Below, piece by piece: positions 1 to 9,521 of a stretch of 64,000 bases of DNA. The notes below the pieces were generated by a model that searched no databases, was not told the DNA's origin, and saw nothing but the letters and a program-made list of their open reading frames with translations. The first letter of the stretch is position 1, and each line of letters opens with the position of its first letter. The DNA comes from Altererythrobacter sp. CAU 1644 (lineage in GTDB: Bacteria; Pseudomonadota; Alphaproteobacteria; Sphingomonadales; Sphingomonadaceae): positions 2,546,352 to 2,610,351 of the forward strand of contig NZ_CP121106.1 of the NCBI RefSeq assembly GCF_029623755.1, in the 5' to 3' direction. Both the position numbers and the translations under genes were made by a program.

Positions 1-1
1 G

Positions 2-550
2 GTCAACGTCCATTATCTTGCCGATGCGCTCGAAGCGCATGTGACCGAGCGTGAATTGCCGGCGATTACCGTGTCCGACGAGCGGGCGGAACTGCTCGAA
101 ACCGGCGGCGGGATGATCAAGGCGCTGCCGCACCTGCCCGACCCGTTCTTCTGCCTCAACGCCGACAATATCTGGCTCGATGGGCCGCGCAGCGGCTTCC
201 ACGACCTGTCGCAGCATTGGAATCCGGACAAGATGGACGCGCTGCTGCTGGTTGTCCCGCATTCGCGCGCGATCAACTTCAGCGGGCAGGGCGATTTCCA
301 TATGGATGCGCTCGGACGGCTTTCGCGACGCAAGCCCGGGCGGATTGCGCCCTTCATCTACACCGGCATCCAGCTCGTTTCGCATCGCCTGCTGCGCGAT
401 GCGCCCGACGGCCGCTTCTCGACCAATGTCCTGTGGAATCGCGCGATCGAGGAAGGCCGCCTGTTCGGCACCAGTTTTACCGGACAGTGGTTCGAAGTCG
501 GCAGCCCCCAAGCGATCAAGCCGACCGAAGACGCGCTGGCGCGTGGCTGA
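2..550 (+). CDS. murU: N-acetylmuramate-1-phosphate uridylyltransferase, 3' part
   Basis: The reading frame is open from base 2 and the N-terminus lies outside the window. The visible 182 residues are the C-terminal part of a sugar-phosphate nucleotidyltransferase. They hold a LNADNIW metal/substrate motif and the typical FIYTGIQ and WFEVGSP segments. In the family, MurU makes UDP-MurNAc from MurNAc-1-phosphate in the cell-wall recycling bypass together with the kinase AmgK. The G-rich nucleotide-binding N-terminus cannot be checked. The gene overlaps the GTG start of addB by 8 bases, which suggests co-transcription. A mannose-1-phosphate guanylyltransferase-like paralogue is the main alternative; the addB neighbourhood, familiar from sphingomonads, favours MurU. 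Confidence 0.8.
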   Translation, partial: VNVHYLADALEAHVTERELPAITVSDERAELLETGGGMIKALPHLPDPFFCLNADNIWLDGPRSGFHDLSQHWNPDKMDALLLVVPHSRAINFSGQGDFHMDALGRLSRRKPGRIAPFIYTGIQLVSHRLLRDAPDGRFSTNVLWNRAIEEGRLFGTSFTGQWFEVGSPQAIKPTEDALARG

Positions 551-3500
551 GCGCGGCGGCCCCAAGGTTTACTCGATCGCCGCGCACCGCGGTTTCGCCG
601 ATGCGCTGGTGGCGGGCCTGCTCCCGCGATATTTCGATCCCGAGCTCGGCCTGTCGCGGCTGACCCTGCTGCTGCCGTCGAGCCGCGCCGCGCGCACGGT
701 GAGCGAGGCCTTCATCCGGCTGACCGGCGAGCAGGGCATGCAGGGCCTGCTGATGCCGCGCATGGCGATGGTCGGCGACCTCGACCTCGACGAGACGCTG
801 AGCGCACTGCTCGACCCGCTGGGCGCGAGCGAGATCCCCCCGGCGGTCGACCCGACGCGGCGCTGGCTCGAACTGGCGGAGCTGCTGCGGGTTGAATTGG
901 AGGAGGCGGGGCGCGTGGTCCCGGGCAGCGCCGGGCTGCTGCGGCTGGCGCGCGAGACCGCGGCGACCATGGACCGGCTGCTGGTCGAGGAGGTGGCGCC
1001 CGACGACCTGATGAGCGAACGGGTGCTCGATCTGCTCGCAGGCAATGTCTCGCGTCACTGGCAGGACAGCATTCGCATCTTTGCACGCGTCCAGGCGCGC
1101 TGGCGGGCCCGTCTCGAGGAACGCGGCGAAGTCGATGCGGCAACGCGCCGCAACCTGCTGTTCGATCGGGCCGCGCGGCGCTGGCGCGAGGAGCCACCGG
1201 AATCTCCCATAGTCGCCGCCGGGGTGACCAGCGCGGCGCCCGCGCTCGCCCGCATGCTGCGCGCGATTGCCCATCTTCCCGAGGGTGCTGTGATCCTGCC
1301 CGATGTCGACCTCGCGATGGACGATGCCGCGTGGGAGGAACTCGGTCTGGCGGGGCAATCGAAGGAACCGGGCGGTCCGGTGTTTGCCCGGAGCGATTCG
1401 CTGACTCATCCGCAATATCACCTCAAGCTGCTGCTTGGCCGCATGGGGCTGAACCGCGCGGAGGTCGACCAGTGGCACCGCAAGGGGCTGGGCGCGGCAT
1501 CGCCCGAGCGGACGCATGCGATTTCCTCGCTGTTCCTGCCCCCCGAAGCGAGCAAGGCCTGGGTCGATCTTGACGCGCGCAAGCGGCGGCTCTCGGGCGT
1601 GCGGCTGATGACGCGGCCGACCAGTGAGGAGGAAGCGCAGGCGATCGCCCTGCTGGTGCGACAGGCGTTGGAAGCTCCGGAGAAGCGCGTGGCGGTCGTC
1701 ACTCCTGACCGCGGGCTGGCGCGGCGGGTCGTGCGCCATCTCGAGCGCTGGAACATCGCTGCCGACGATACCGCCGGTACACCGCTCAACCTGACCGCGG
1801 CGGGCCGGTTTTTCCTCCAGCTCACCGAATGCGTGACCGAAGGATTCGCCCCGGTCCCCCTGATCGCGGCGCTGGCGCACCCGCTGGTGCGGAGGGACGG
1901 CGACCGCCGCGCATGGCTCGAAAACCTGCGCGCCTTCGAACGGCGGCTGCGCGGCCCGCGGCCATCGCAGGGACTGGAGGTGCTGGGCGAGATCGCGCGC
2001 AAGGCCGGGGTCGAGGATTGGTGGAGCGACGAGGTCGCGCCCGTGCTCGCGCCGCTGGCGCTATCCGGGGAACGGCTCCCGCTGGCCGAATTGCTCGACC
2101 TGCTGATCGGGGCGGGTGAGGCCCTGGCAGGCGAAGATCTGTGGGCGCAAGAGGACGGGCGGGCCTTGTCGCGCTTCGTCGAGGAATTGCGGTTGCAAGC
2201 GCGCGAGACGGGAACGCTGGTCGCAGTCTCGGACATCCACTCCGCTTTGCGCGATGCGATGGAGCAGGTGGCGGTTCGGCCACCCTATGGCGGACATCCG
2301 CGCGTCGCGATCTATGGCCTGCTCGAAAGCCGCATGACCCGCGCCGACCTGGTAATCTGCGGCGGGCTCAACGAAGGCACTTGGCCGGGCGTTCCGGGGA
2401 GCGACGCGTTGCTCGCGCCGCCGATCCTGCGCGCCCTCGGCGTGCCGGGGGCTGACTTCCGCATCGGCCTGTCCGCGCATGACCTCGCCGGGGCGCTCGG
2501 CGCCCCCGAAGTGGTGCTCAGCCGGGCCGAACGCGACATGGACGGGCCGACCATCCCCTCGCGCTTCCTGCTCAGGATCGAGGCGCTGTTGAGCGAGAAT
2601 GCCGAGGCGCACCGCGAAGCGGAGATTCCGCAGCTGGCGCAGCATCTCGATCGCCTTGCGCCCGCTGCCGAGGTCTATCCGCGACCACGCCCCGATCCTT
2701 CGGCGGAACTGCGCAAGGTCACGATCAAGGTGACCGCGCTCGATCGCCTGCTGGGCGATCCCTACCAATTCTACGCGCAGGAAATTCTCGGGCTGCGTGT
2801 GCTCGACCCGCTCGATGCCGAGGCGACACCCGCGCTGCAGGGCACGCTGGCGCATGAGGTGCTTGAGCGGTGGCACAAGGCGCGCAAGGCGGATGCGAGT
2901 GCTGGATTGATCCCGATTGCCGAGGAAATCCTCCGCGACAGCAGCCTCCATCCCTCGATCAAGGCGCTGTGGAAGCCGCGACTGTTCAAGGCGCTCGAAT
3001 GGGTCGAGGCGCAGATTGCTGCGCAGCAGAGCGAGGGGCGCGAAGTGATCGGCGTCGAGCGCAAGGGCGAGATGCTGGCCGATGGCGTGCGTATTCATGG
3101 GCGCGCCGACCGGATCGATCGTCTGCCCGATGGAACGCTGGCGATCGTCGATTACAAGACCGGCAGCCCGCCATCGGCGGCGCAGGTCGAAGCGGGCTAT
3201 GCATTGCAACTCGGCCTGCTTGGCCTGATCGCGCGCGAAGGCGATTTCGATGGCCTGTCGGGTGCGGCCTCGACCTTCGAATACTGGTCGCTCGCCAAGA
3301 AGGACGGCGAGTTCGGCTATGTCGATGTACCGATGAAGGTCGGGCGCAAGACGAGCGGCTTGCTGCCCGAGGAATTCCTGCCGCGGCACGAGGACTTTCT
3401 CGAGCGGGCTATCGCGCGCTTCATCCTCGGTCGCGATCCCTTCACCGCCAAGGAAAATCCCGACTATCCCGGCTACACCGATTACGACCAGCTGATGCGG

Positions 3501-3569
3501 CTCGAGGAATGGCAGATCCGCGTAATCGACACCGATGACGGCGCCGGGCCGGGAGGGCCCCCGGCATGA
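543..3569 (+). CDS. addB: Double-strand break repair protein AddB
   Basis: AddB is the partner of AddA in the helicase-nuclease that resects double-strand breaks and loads RecA. The open frame extends upstream to 180, but that part lies inside murU. The GTG at 543, just before the murU stop, gives a 1008-aa protein of normal alphaproteobacterial length, and LLPSSRAARTV follows soon after. The C-terminus carries a PD-(D/E)XK nuclease: GRADRID near residue 850 and VDYKTG near residue 870. The helicase-like middle lacks an obvious Walker A motif, as is usual for alphaproteobacterial AddB. It overlaps addA by four bases (ATGA), so translation is probably coupled. Confidence 0.93.
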   Translation: MAERGGPKVYSIAAHRGFADALVAGLLPRYFDPELGLSRLTLLLPSSRAARTVSEAFIRLTGEQGMQGLLMPRMAMVGDLDLDETLSALLDPLGASEIPPAVDPTRRWLELAELLRVELEEAGRVVPGSAGLLRLARETAATMDRLLVEEVAPDDLMSERVLDLLAGNVSRHWQDSIRIFARVQARWRARLEERGEVDAATRRNLLFDRAARRWREEPPESPIVAAGVTSAAPALARMLRAIAHLPEGAVILPDVDLAMDDAAWEELGLAGQSKEPGGPVFARSDSLTHPQYHLKLLLGRMGLNRAEVDQWHRKGLGAASPERTHAISSLFLPPEASKAWVDLDARKRRLSGVRLMTRPTSEEEAQAIALLVRQALEAPEKRVAVVTPDRGLARRVVRHLERWNIAADDTAGTPLNLTAAGRFFLQLTECVTEGFAPVPLIAALAHPLVRRDGDRRAWLENLRAFERRLRGPRPSQGLEVLGEIARKAGVEDWWSDEVAPVLAPLALSGERLPLAELLDLLIGAGEALAGEDLWAQEDGRALSRFVEELRLQARETGTLVAVSDIHSALRDAMEQVAVRPPYGGHPRVAIYGLLESRMTRADLVICGGLNEGTWPGVPGSDALLAPPILRALGVPGADFRIGLSAHDLAGALGAPEVVLSRAERDMDGPTIPSRFLLRIEALLSENAEAHREAEIPQLAQHLDRLAPAAEVYPRPRPDPSAELRKVTIKVTALDRLLGDPYQFYAQEILGLRVLDPLDAEATPALQGTLAHEVLERWHKARKADASAGLIPIAEEILRDSSLHPSIKALWKPRLFKALEWVEAQIAAQQSEGREVIGVERKGEMLADGVRIHGRADRIDRLPDGTLAIVDYKTGSPPSAAQVEAGYALQLGLLGLIAREGDFDGLSGAASTFEYWSLAKKDGEFGYVDVPMKVGRKTSGLLPEEFLPRHEDFLERAIARFILGRDPFTAKENPDYPGYTDYDQLMRLEEWQIRVIDTDDGAGPGGPPA

Positions 3570-6500
3570 GCGGGGCGGTCTATCCCCTCCAGGGCAACCA
3601 GCGCGAGGCGGTCGACCCGCGGCTAAACGTCTGGCTCTCCGCCTCGGCTGGGACTGGCAAGACGCAGGTGCTCTCGGCGCGCGTGCTGCGGCTGCTGCTG
3701 CGCGAAGGCGTCGATCCATCGCAGATCCTGTGCCTCACCTTCACCAAGGCAGGTGCGGCGGAAATGGCGGTGCGGATCAATTCCGTGTTGGCGCGCTGGG
3801 TGCGGCTCAAGGACACCGAACTGGCGAAGGAACTGGGTCATCTCGGTGCCGATACCGGACCCGAGAGCCGCGAGCGGGCCCGCACCCTGTTTGCCAGCGT
3901 ACTCGATTGCCCTGGCGGGGGCCTGCGCATCGACACGATCCATGCTTTCTCGCAATGGTTGCTCGCCAATTTCCCCAACGAGGCTGAACTAATTCCCGGC
4001 TCGCGACCGATGGAGGATCGCGAGCGCGAGCTGCTCAGCCGCGAAGTGCTGGGCGAGATGCTGACCGAGGCAGAGCGTATCCACGACAGCGCGACGCTCG
4101 ACGCAGTGGCCGAATTCACGACACGCAAGGATCCCGACGCGCTGCGTAGCTGGCTGATGCGCTGTGCCCGGCAACATCGCCTGTGGTTCGGACGGACCGC
4201 ATGGCAACCGCCGATGCGTGGGCAGGTGCTGCAATTGCTGGGACTGCCGAGCGATGCGGATGCGCTGTGGATGGCAGACGCGCTCTCGCCCGAGATATTT
4301 CCCGACCACCAGCTTCGCGCTATGCTGCCGGTGCTCGCCGGATGGAATGCGAAGACCGGCCAGGAAAGCGCGAGTTTCATCGAGCATTGGCTCACGCTCG
4401 AGACGGGCGCCCGCATGGATGCCCTGGGCGGTTTCTACGACACCGTGCTCAAGAAGGACGGGACGCCGCGCACGATGAAGAAGCCAAGCGACGAGGACCC
4501 GCACTTCGTCGCGCGCCAGCAGGAGGTCGTCGAAGCGGTGGCACTGGTCGCCGAGCGGCAGACGCTGCTCGACCTCGCCGATTTCCTCGCGCCGGCGCTG
4601 GAACTGGGGCGGAAATTCGCGCTCTTGTGGGACGAGGCCAAGACCCGCGAGGGCCTGCTCGATTTCGACGACCTGATCGAGCGCGCCGCACAACTACTGA
4701 CCGAAAAGGCCGATGCGGACTGGATCCGCTACAAGCTCGACCGGCAGTTCGATCACATCCTCGTCGACGAGGCGCAGGACACCAATGAGGCGCAGTGGAA
4801 CATCATCCTCGACGGGCTGATCGACGACTTCTTCTCGGGCGAGGGTGCGGCGGCGGGCAGGTTGCGGACCATCTTTGCAGTCGGCGATTACAAGCAGGCC
4901 ATCTTCGGTTTCCAGGGCACCAGCCCGGAAAATTTCGAGGCCGCCAAGTTGCGCGTCAAGGCGGGGATCGGCAACGCCGCGGCGAGCGACGAGGTGCGCC
5001 GCAGCGGCTTGACGCCGCAGTTCGGGGATCTCGACCTCGGCCAGTCGTTCCGCACTGCCAGGAGCGTGCTGACCTTCGTCGACGGTGCGATTGCGGCGAT
5101 CGGACCGGGTGCCTTCGGCCTCAAGGACGAACCGTCGCTGCATATCGGTGAGGAGCGACCTGGCCTCGTCACGCTGTGGGAGCCGGTGCGCGATGCCCGC
5201 GGCAATGATGCAGACAGCGAGGCGCAGGACTGGCTGGCGCGCCACGACCGCATGCTGGCCGAGAAGATCGCGACGCAGGTGCAGCGCTGGGTCAAGGGAG
5301 GCGAGCCCTTCGCGCTCGAGAAGGGCCGGAAGCGCAATGCCAGCGCGGGCGACATCATGGTGCTGGTGCGCAAGCGGCGCGAACTCGCCGCGCTGATCGT
5401 CGCGCGGCTCCATGCCAAGGGCGTGCCGGTGGCGGGCGTCGATCGCCTGCGCCTCGGCGCGCCGCTGGCGGTGAAGGATCTGGTGGCGGCGCTCAAGTTC
5501 GCCGCGCAGCCGCTCGACGACCTGAACCTGGCCAATCTGCTGGCTTCACCCTTGGTCGGGTGGAGCCAGGAGGAACTGCTCGCTTTCGTCCCGCGGGGGG
5601 AGAAGCGACGGTTATGGCATCACTTGCGCGAGAGCGACGAACCGCAGGTTGCGCACACCGTCGCCAAGCTGCGCGATCTCCTCGCGGGGGCCGATTTCGA
5701 GACGCCCGAGGCGTTGCTTCACTGGATGCTGGTGGGGCCGTGGCAGGGGCGCCAGAAGCTCATCGCGCGGCTCGGGCGCGAGGCAAACGATCCGATCGAC
5801 GAACTGGTCAATGCCGCCTTCGCCTATGAAGCGGTGCATACTCCTTCGCTGGCAGGTTTCATTCAGTGGTTCGAGGCCGGGGACAGCGAACTCAAGCGCG
5901 ATGCCGGGGAGAGCAGCGACCTCGTCCGCGTAATGACGGTGCATGGTTCCAAGGGCCTACAGGCGCCGATCGTGATCCTCGCCGATGCCGCCGGTCGGCC
6001 GAGCGAGGACGGGGAGCTATCGCTGCGCGAGGACGAGGCGATCGGACAGGGCCGCGAGGTTCCGGTTCCGGCTTTACGCAAGGAGGAGATCGCCGGCCCG
6101 CTCGATGCGCGCAAGCAGGCGGCAGTGGCTGCCGAACTGCAGGAGCACTGGCGGTTGCTCTATGTCGCGATGACGCGCGCGGAGGAAGCGCTGTTCATCG
6201 GCGGGTCGCTGGGGCCGCGCGATGCCAAGGGCCCGCATCCCGATAGCTGGTATGCGCGTCTCGCGCCGCTGTTCGGCGAGGATGCGCTGGAGGACGATCT
6301 GTGGGGCGCCCGCAGCGAATGGGGCGAGCGCTCTCCGCCCGTGCGGGAAGAAGCGGGCACACCTCCAGCGGAGCACGGGACATTGCCGGACTGGGCCCGT
6401 ACGCCGATCGGGCCCGAGCCGCGGCCGCCGCGTCCGCTGGCGCCGTCTCGCGCAGGCGAGGAGCAGGGCGCCGATCCGCCGCTTCCGGCTGGTGAGGTGC

Positions 6501-7012
6501 GCGAAGCCGCGCGGCGCGGGGTGCTGATCCACCGGCTGCTCGAACGCCTGCCCGAACTCGAGCGTGACCAGAGGCGCGCGGCCGCGGAGGCCTGGCTCGC
6601 CAGGCAGGCGCACGACCTCTCCGAGAATGCGCGAGCGGATATCCTCGCTCGCGCGTTGCAGGTGCTCGACCATCCCGACTTCGCTGAGGTCTTCTCACCC
6701 GCAGCGCTGGCCGAGGTGCCGCTTGCTGCGATCGTCGGGGGCGAGGTGATCGCGGGCACTGCCGACCGGCTGCTAGTGACCAGGGACCGCGTCACCGTGG
6801 TCGATTTCAAGACCGCACGGCGACCGCCGACTTCCGCCGCGGCGATCCCCGAATCCGTGCTCAAGCAGATGGCGGCCTATGTCGCCGCGCTCGAGGCGAT
6901 CTATCCCGGCCGTGCGGTGCGCGCAGCGGTGCTTTACACGCAAACACCTGAGATATTTGCCCTTTCCGATGCCCAGGTCTGGACGTTCAAAAACGCCTTC
7001 CAGAAAAGCTAG
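3566..7012 (+). CDS. addA: AddA helicase-nuclease subunit
   Basis: This 1148-aa UvrD/Rep-type helicase is the motor and second nuclease of AddAB. Motif I is ASAGTGKTQVL at about residues 26-36. The Walker B region LVDEAQDTNEAQW lies near residue 397. Late helicase motifs include VMTVHGSKGLQ, and LLYVAMTRAEEAL is the conserved motif VI. The C-terminal RecB-like nuclease shows GTADRLL followed by VVDFKTA near residue 1077. The start at 3566 shares ATGA with the addB stop. The strong pair addB-addA is followed by trxA, an arrangement seen in sphingomonads. All expected motifs are present. Confidence 0.95.
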   Translation: MSGAVYPLQGNQREAVDPRLNVWLSASAGTGKTQVLSARVLRLLLREGVDPSQILCLTFTKAGAAEMAVRINSVLARWVRLKDTELAKELGHLGADTGPESRERARTLFASVLDCPGGGLRIDTIHAFSQWLLANFPNEAELIPGSRPMEDRERELLSREVLGEMLTEAERIHDSATLDAVAEFTTRKDPDALRSWLMRCARQHRLWFGRTAWQPPMRGQVLQLLGLPSDADALWMADALSPEIFPDHQLRAMLPVLAGWNAKTGQESASFIEHWLTLETGARMDALGGFYDTVLKKDGTPRTMKKPSDEDPHFVARQQEVVEAVALVAERQTLLDLADFLAPALELGRKFALLWDEAKTREGLLDFDDLIERAAQLLTEKADADWIRYKLDRQFDHILVDEAQDTNEAQWNIILDGLIDDFFSGEGAAAGRLRTIFAVGDYKQAIFGFQGTSPENFEAAKLRVKAGIGNAAASDEVRRSGLTPQFGDLDLGQSFRTARSVLTFVDGAIAAIGPGAFGLKDEPSLHIGEERPGLVTLWEPVRDARGNDADSEAQDWLARHDRMLAEKIATQVQRWVKGGEPFALEKGRKRNASAGDIMVLVRKRRELAALIVARLHAKGVPVAGVDRLRLGAPLAVKDLVAALKFAAQPLDDLNLANLLASPLVGWSQEELLAFVPRGEKRRLWHHLRESDEPQVAHTVAKLRDLLAGADFETPEALLHWMLVGPWQGRQKLIARLGREANDPIDELVNAAFAYEAVHTPSLAGFIQWFEAGDSELKRDAGESSDLVRVMTVHGSKGLQAPIVILADAAGRPSEDGELSLREDEAIGQGREVPVPALRKEEIAGPLDARKQAAVAAELQEHWRLLYVAMTRAEEALFIGGSLGPRDAKGPHPDSWYARLAPLFGEDALEDDLWGARSEWGERSPPVREEAGTPPAEHGTLPDWARTPIGPEPRPPRPLAPSRAGEEQGADPPLPAGEVREAARRGVLIHRLLERLPELERDQRRAAAEAWLARQAHDLSENARADILARALQVLDHPDFAEVFSPAALAEVPLAAIVGGEVIAGTADRLLVTRDRVTVVDFKTARRPPTSAAAIPESVLKQMAAYVAALEAIYPGRAVRAAVLYTQTPEIFALSDAQVWTFKNAFQKS

Positions 7013-7092
7013 GAAAGCTTTCCACACCCAACCGTTGTCCCCACGGCAAAGCCGCCTAGATTGGTGGCAACGAAAATTCAGGAGATTCCCCA

Positions 7093-7413
7093 ATGGCAAC
7101 CGTCAACGTCACCGACGCCAGCTTCCAGAGCGATGTGCTCCAGTCCGACAAGCCCGTGCTGGTCGATTTCTGGGCCGATTGGTGCGGCCCGTGCAAGATG
7201 ATCGCGCCCGCGCTCGAAGAAATCAGCGACGAGCTGGCCGACCAGGTGACCATCGCCAAGATGGATATCATGGAGAATCCCGATACGCCCGGCAGCCTGG
7301 GTGTGCAGGGCATTCCCTTCCTCGCGCTCTACAAGGGCGGCGAGAAGGTGGCCGAACTTACCGGCGCCCGGCCCAAGAGCCAGCTCAAGGCGTGGCTCGA
7401 AGGCGAGCTCTAA
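7093..7413 (+). CDS. trxA: Thioredoxin
   Basis: A 106-aa cytoplasmic thioredoxin, the general dithiol reductant. The redox motif WCGPCK is at residues 30-35 and the cis-proline is at residue 75 (GIPFLAL). It starts with ATG after an AGGAG sequence. The 80 bases after addA hold a GGAAAGCTTTCC palindrome but no clear terminator, so trxA could have its own promoter or be read from addA. Its stop codon overlaps the converging phosphatase gene by four bases. Confidence 0.96.
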   Translation: MATVNVTDASFQSDVLQSDKPVLVDFWADWCGPCKMIAPALEEISDELADQVTIAKMDIMENPDTPGSLGVQGIPFLALYKGGEKVAELTGARPKSQLKAWLEGEL

Positions 7414-8213
7414 TCCCGCGGCGCCAGCGCGCGCTTCGCAAATTCGTCCCATATGGCCGGGGTTGATGCACCGATCAGCCCCGGCTTTTCATGTTCGTCG
7501 ACGCGGTATTCGCTGCCGTCGAGCCGCGCCGCCTTGCCACCCGCCTCGTTGAGCCAAAGCACGCCTGCGCCGTGATCCCAGGGCAGGGTGCGCTTGAAGC
7601 TGGAAACGTCATTCTCGCCCAGAGCGAGGCGCGGGTATTGCTCGGCTGCGCAGCGCGGGATATCGACCAGCCGGTAGTGCGGGGCGAGGCGCGCATCGAC
7701 CAGCGCGCGCTGTTCCTCGGTCAGGAAAATGCGCGCGATCGCCGCGACCGGTGGCGCTTCGCCGGTGGTGCGCGAGGCAATGCGCTCCCCATCGACAAAG
7801 GCGCCGGCGCCGCGATGCACGTGGCAGAAGCGGTCCGACAGGCAATCGTAGATCCAGCCGGAATGGCACAGCCCGCCGCTGGCCTGCGCGAGGATGATGC
7901 CGAAGGGCGGCTTGCCATGCGCGAAATTATGCGTCCCGTCGATCGGGTCGACGATCCAGCAGTCGCCGCCCAGCGCGCCGAGCACCGCCGGGTCGGCATG
8001 CGCCGCCTCTTCGCCGACGATGGCAAGCGAGGGGTCCAATGCCGCCAGACCTTCTGCCAGCATGTCCTCGGCTTCGCGATCGGCAATCGTCACGAGGTCG
8101 TCGCTGGCCTTCTCGATAACGTCGCCATCTGACAGGTTGCGAAACCGCGGCAAGATGGCGCGCTGGGTTACCTCGCGCATCAGCGCCAGGATCGATGCGT
8201 CGAGGCCGGTCAC
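7410..8213 (-). CDS. Inositol monophosphatase family protein
   Basis: A metal-dependent, lithium-sensitive-type phosphatase of 267 aa. Motifs seen are GEE at residues 67-69, DPIDGTHNF at 89-97 and WDHGAG at 212-217, so all metal ligands appear present. The substrate cannot be read from the sequence. Family members of this type in alphaproteobacteria act on histidinol phosphate, inositol phosphate or 3'-phosphoadenosine nucleotides. The start chosen is GTG at 8213, because it forms a GTGA overlap with the argJ stop; the open frame extends 18 codons further into argJ. Coupling to argJ weakly suggests an amino-acid-related role, such as histidinol-phosphatase. Confidence 0.85.
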   Translation of the reverse strand: MTGLDASILALMREVTQRAILPRFRNLSDGDVIEKASDDLVTIADREAEDMLAEGLAALDPSLAIVGEEAAHADPAVLGALGGDCWIVDPIDGTHNFAHGKPPFGIILAQASGGLCHSGWIYDCLSDRFCHVHRGAGAFVDGERIASRTTGEAPPVAAIARIFLTEEQRALVDARLAPHYRLVDIPRCAAEQYPRLALGENDVSSFKRTLPWDHGAGVLWLNEAGGKAARLDGSEYRVDEHEKPGLIGASTPAIWDEFAKRALAPRD

Positions 8214-9436
8214 GACCGGTAGTCGGCGTTGATCGAGATGTAGCCGTGGGTAAGATCGCAGGTCCACACGGTTGCGCGGCCTTCGCCCACACCGAGGTCG
8301 ACCGCGATGTCGATGTCCGAACCCTTGAGATGCGCGGCGACGGGTGCCTCGTCATAGTCCTCGACCGGGAGGCCGTTTCGCGCGGCCCAGATGCCGCCGA
8401 AGGCGATCGAGAGTTTGTCGCGATCTGCCGGTTCGCCGGCCTTGCCCACGGCCATGACGACGCGGCCCCAATTGGCGTCTTCGCCCGCGATGGCGGTCTT
8501 GACCAGCGGCGAGTTGGCGATCGAGAGGCCCACGCGGTGCGCGCTCTCATCGGAGGCGGCGCCGGACATGCGGATGGTGATGAACTTGCTCGCGCCTTCA
8601 CCGTCGCGCACCACGAGTTGCGCCAGCTGGCGGCAGACATCCGTCAGTGCGGCGGCAAAGGCGTCGGCCCCCGCGTCGTCAAAGCTTGCGAGCGGCGCAT
8701 TGCCTGCCCGGCCAGTCGCAAAGGCCAGCACAGTGTCGCTGGTCGAGGTATCACCATCGACGGTGATGCAGGAAAAGGTCTGCCGGTTCGCGGTGGACAG
8801 CAGCTGCTGCAGGAAGGCGGGATCAACCGCCGCATCGGTGAAGATGTAGCCGAGCATGGTCGCCATATCGGGCGCGATCATGCCGCTGCCCTTGATGATG
8901 CCGCACAGCGTCACGGTCTTGCCGCCGACGACCGCGCTCGATGTTGCGCCCTTGGTAAAGGTGTCGGTTGTACCAATCGCTCGCGCTGCATCTTCCCACC
9001 CGCAAGGTTCTGCGGCGAGAGCCTTGGCGACGCCGTCGCGCGCCTTGTCCTTGGGCAGCGGCACGCCGATCACGCCGGTCGAGGACACGAACACCTCCCC
9101 GGGCGCGCAGCCGATCCCCTCGGCCACCTGCGCCATGATCTGCTCGACCGCCTCGCGTCCGCGATAGCCGGTGAACGCGTTCGAATTGCCGGCGTTGACG
9201 ATCAGGGCACGCGCACGGCCGGATCTGACCTGCTCACGCCCCATTTCGACCTCGGACGAGGCGCAGGCGCTTTGCGTGAAGACGCCCGCCACAGCAGTGC
9301 CTTCCGCCAATTCGGCAAAGGTCAGGTCCGCGCGGTCCCAGTTCTTGTAGCGCGCATTCGATACGCGCAGCGTGACCCCGTCGATCGCGGGCATATCGGG
9401 AAAGGGCAGGGCGAGGGGAGAGCGTTCCAGGTCCAT
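8210..9436 (-). CDS. argJ: Bifunctional ornithine acetyltransferase / N-acetylglutamate synthase ArgJ
   Basis: ArgJ recycles the acetyl group in arginine synthesis: it transfers acetyl from N-acetylornithine to glutamate. The 408-aa precursor cuts itself before a conserved Thr; here the site reads SSTGVIG (often ATTGVIG in the family), so the cut is expected between Ser and Thr. VNAGNSNAFTG is also typical. The ATG at 9436 gives MDLERSPLALPFP, the usual N-terminus; an upstream ATG 17 codons earlier is less likely. The next gene overlaps by four bases. Some ArgJ enzymes are monofunctional, and the sequence does not decide this. Confidence 0.94.
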   Translation of the reverse strand: MDLERSPLALPFPDMPAIDGVTLRVSNARYKNWDRADLTFAELAEGTAVAGVFTQSACASSEVEMGREQVRSGRARALIVNAGNSNAFTGYRGREAVEQIMAQVAEGIGCAPGEVFVSSTGVIGVPLPKDKARDGVAKALAAEPCGWEDAARAIGTTDTFTKGATSSAVVGGKTVTLCGIIKGSGMIAPDMATMLGYIFTDAAVDPAFLQQLLSTANRQTFSCITVDGDTSTSDTVLAFATGRAGNAPLASFDDAGADAFAAALTDVCRQLAQLVVRDGEGASKFITIRMSGAASDESAHRVGLSIANSPLVKTAIAGEDANWGRVVMAVGKAGEPADRDKLSIAFGGIWAARNGLPVEDYDEAPVAAHLKGSDIDIAVDLGVGEGRATVWTCDLTHGYISINADYRS

Positions 9437-9521
9437 CGGCCGCGAGTTAGGGCAGCGCGATGCAGCTAACAAGCTTGCATTGATCAATCGAATTGGCCAA
9501 CTCGCGTGGTGGAGGCTGTTT

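Noticed and set aside
180..542. Longer N-terminal extension of AddB in the same open frame
   Set aside because: It runs in another frame through the murU coding region; the GTG at 543 gives the family length and a coupled overlap.
516..1880. 454-aa minus-strand open frame antisense to addB
   Set aside because: Low-complexity Arg/Gln shadow with no ribosome site or family.
2061..3719. 552-aa minus-strand open frame antisense to addB
   Set aside because: Arg/Pro-rich shadow of GC-rich codons with no domain; addB has intact motifs on the plus strand.
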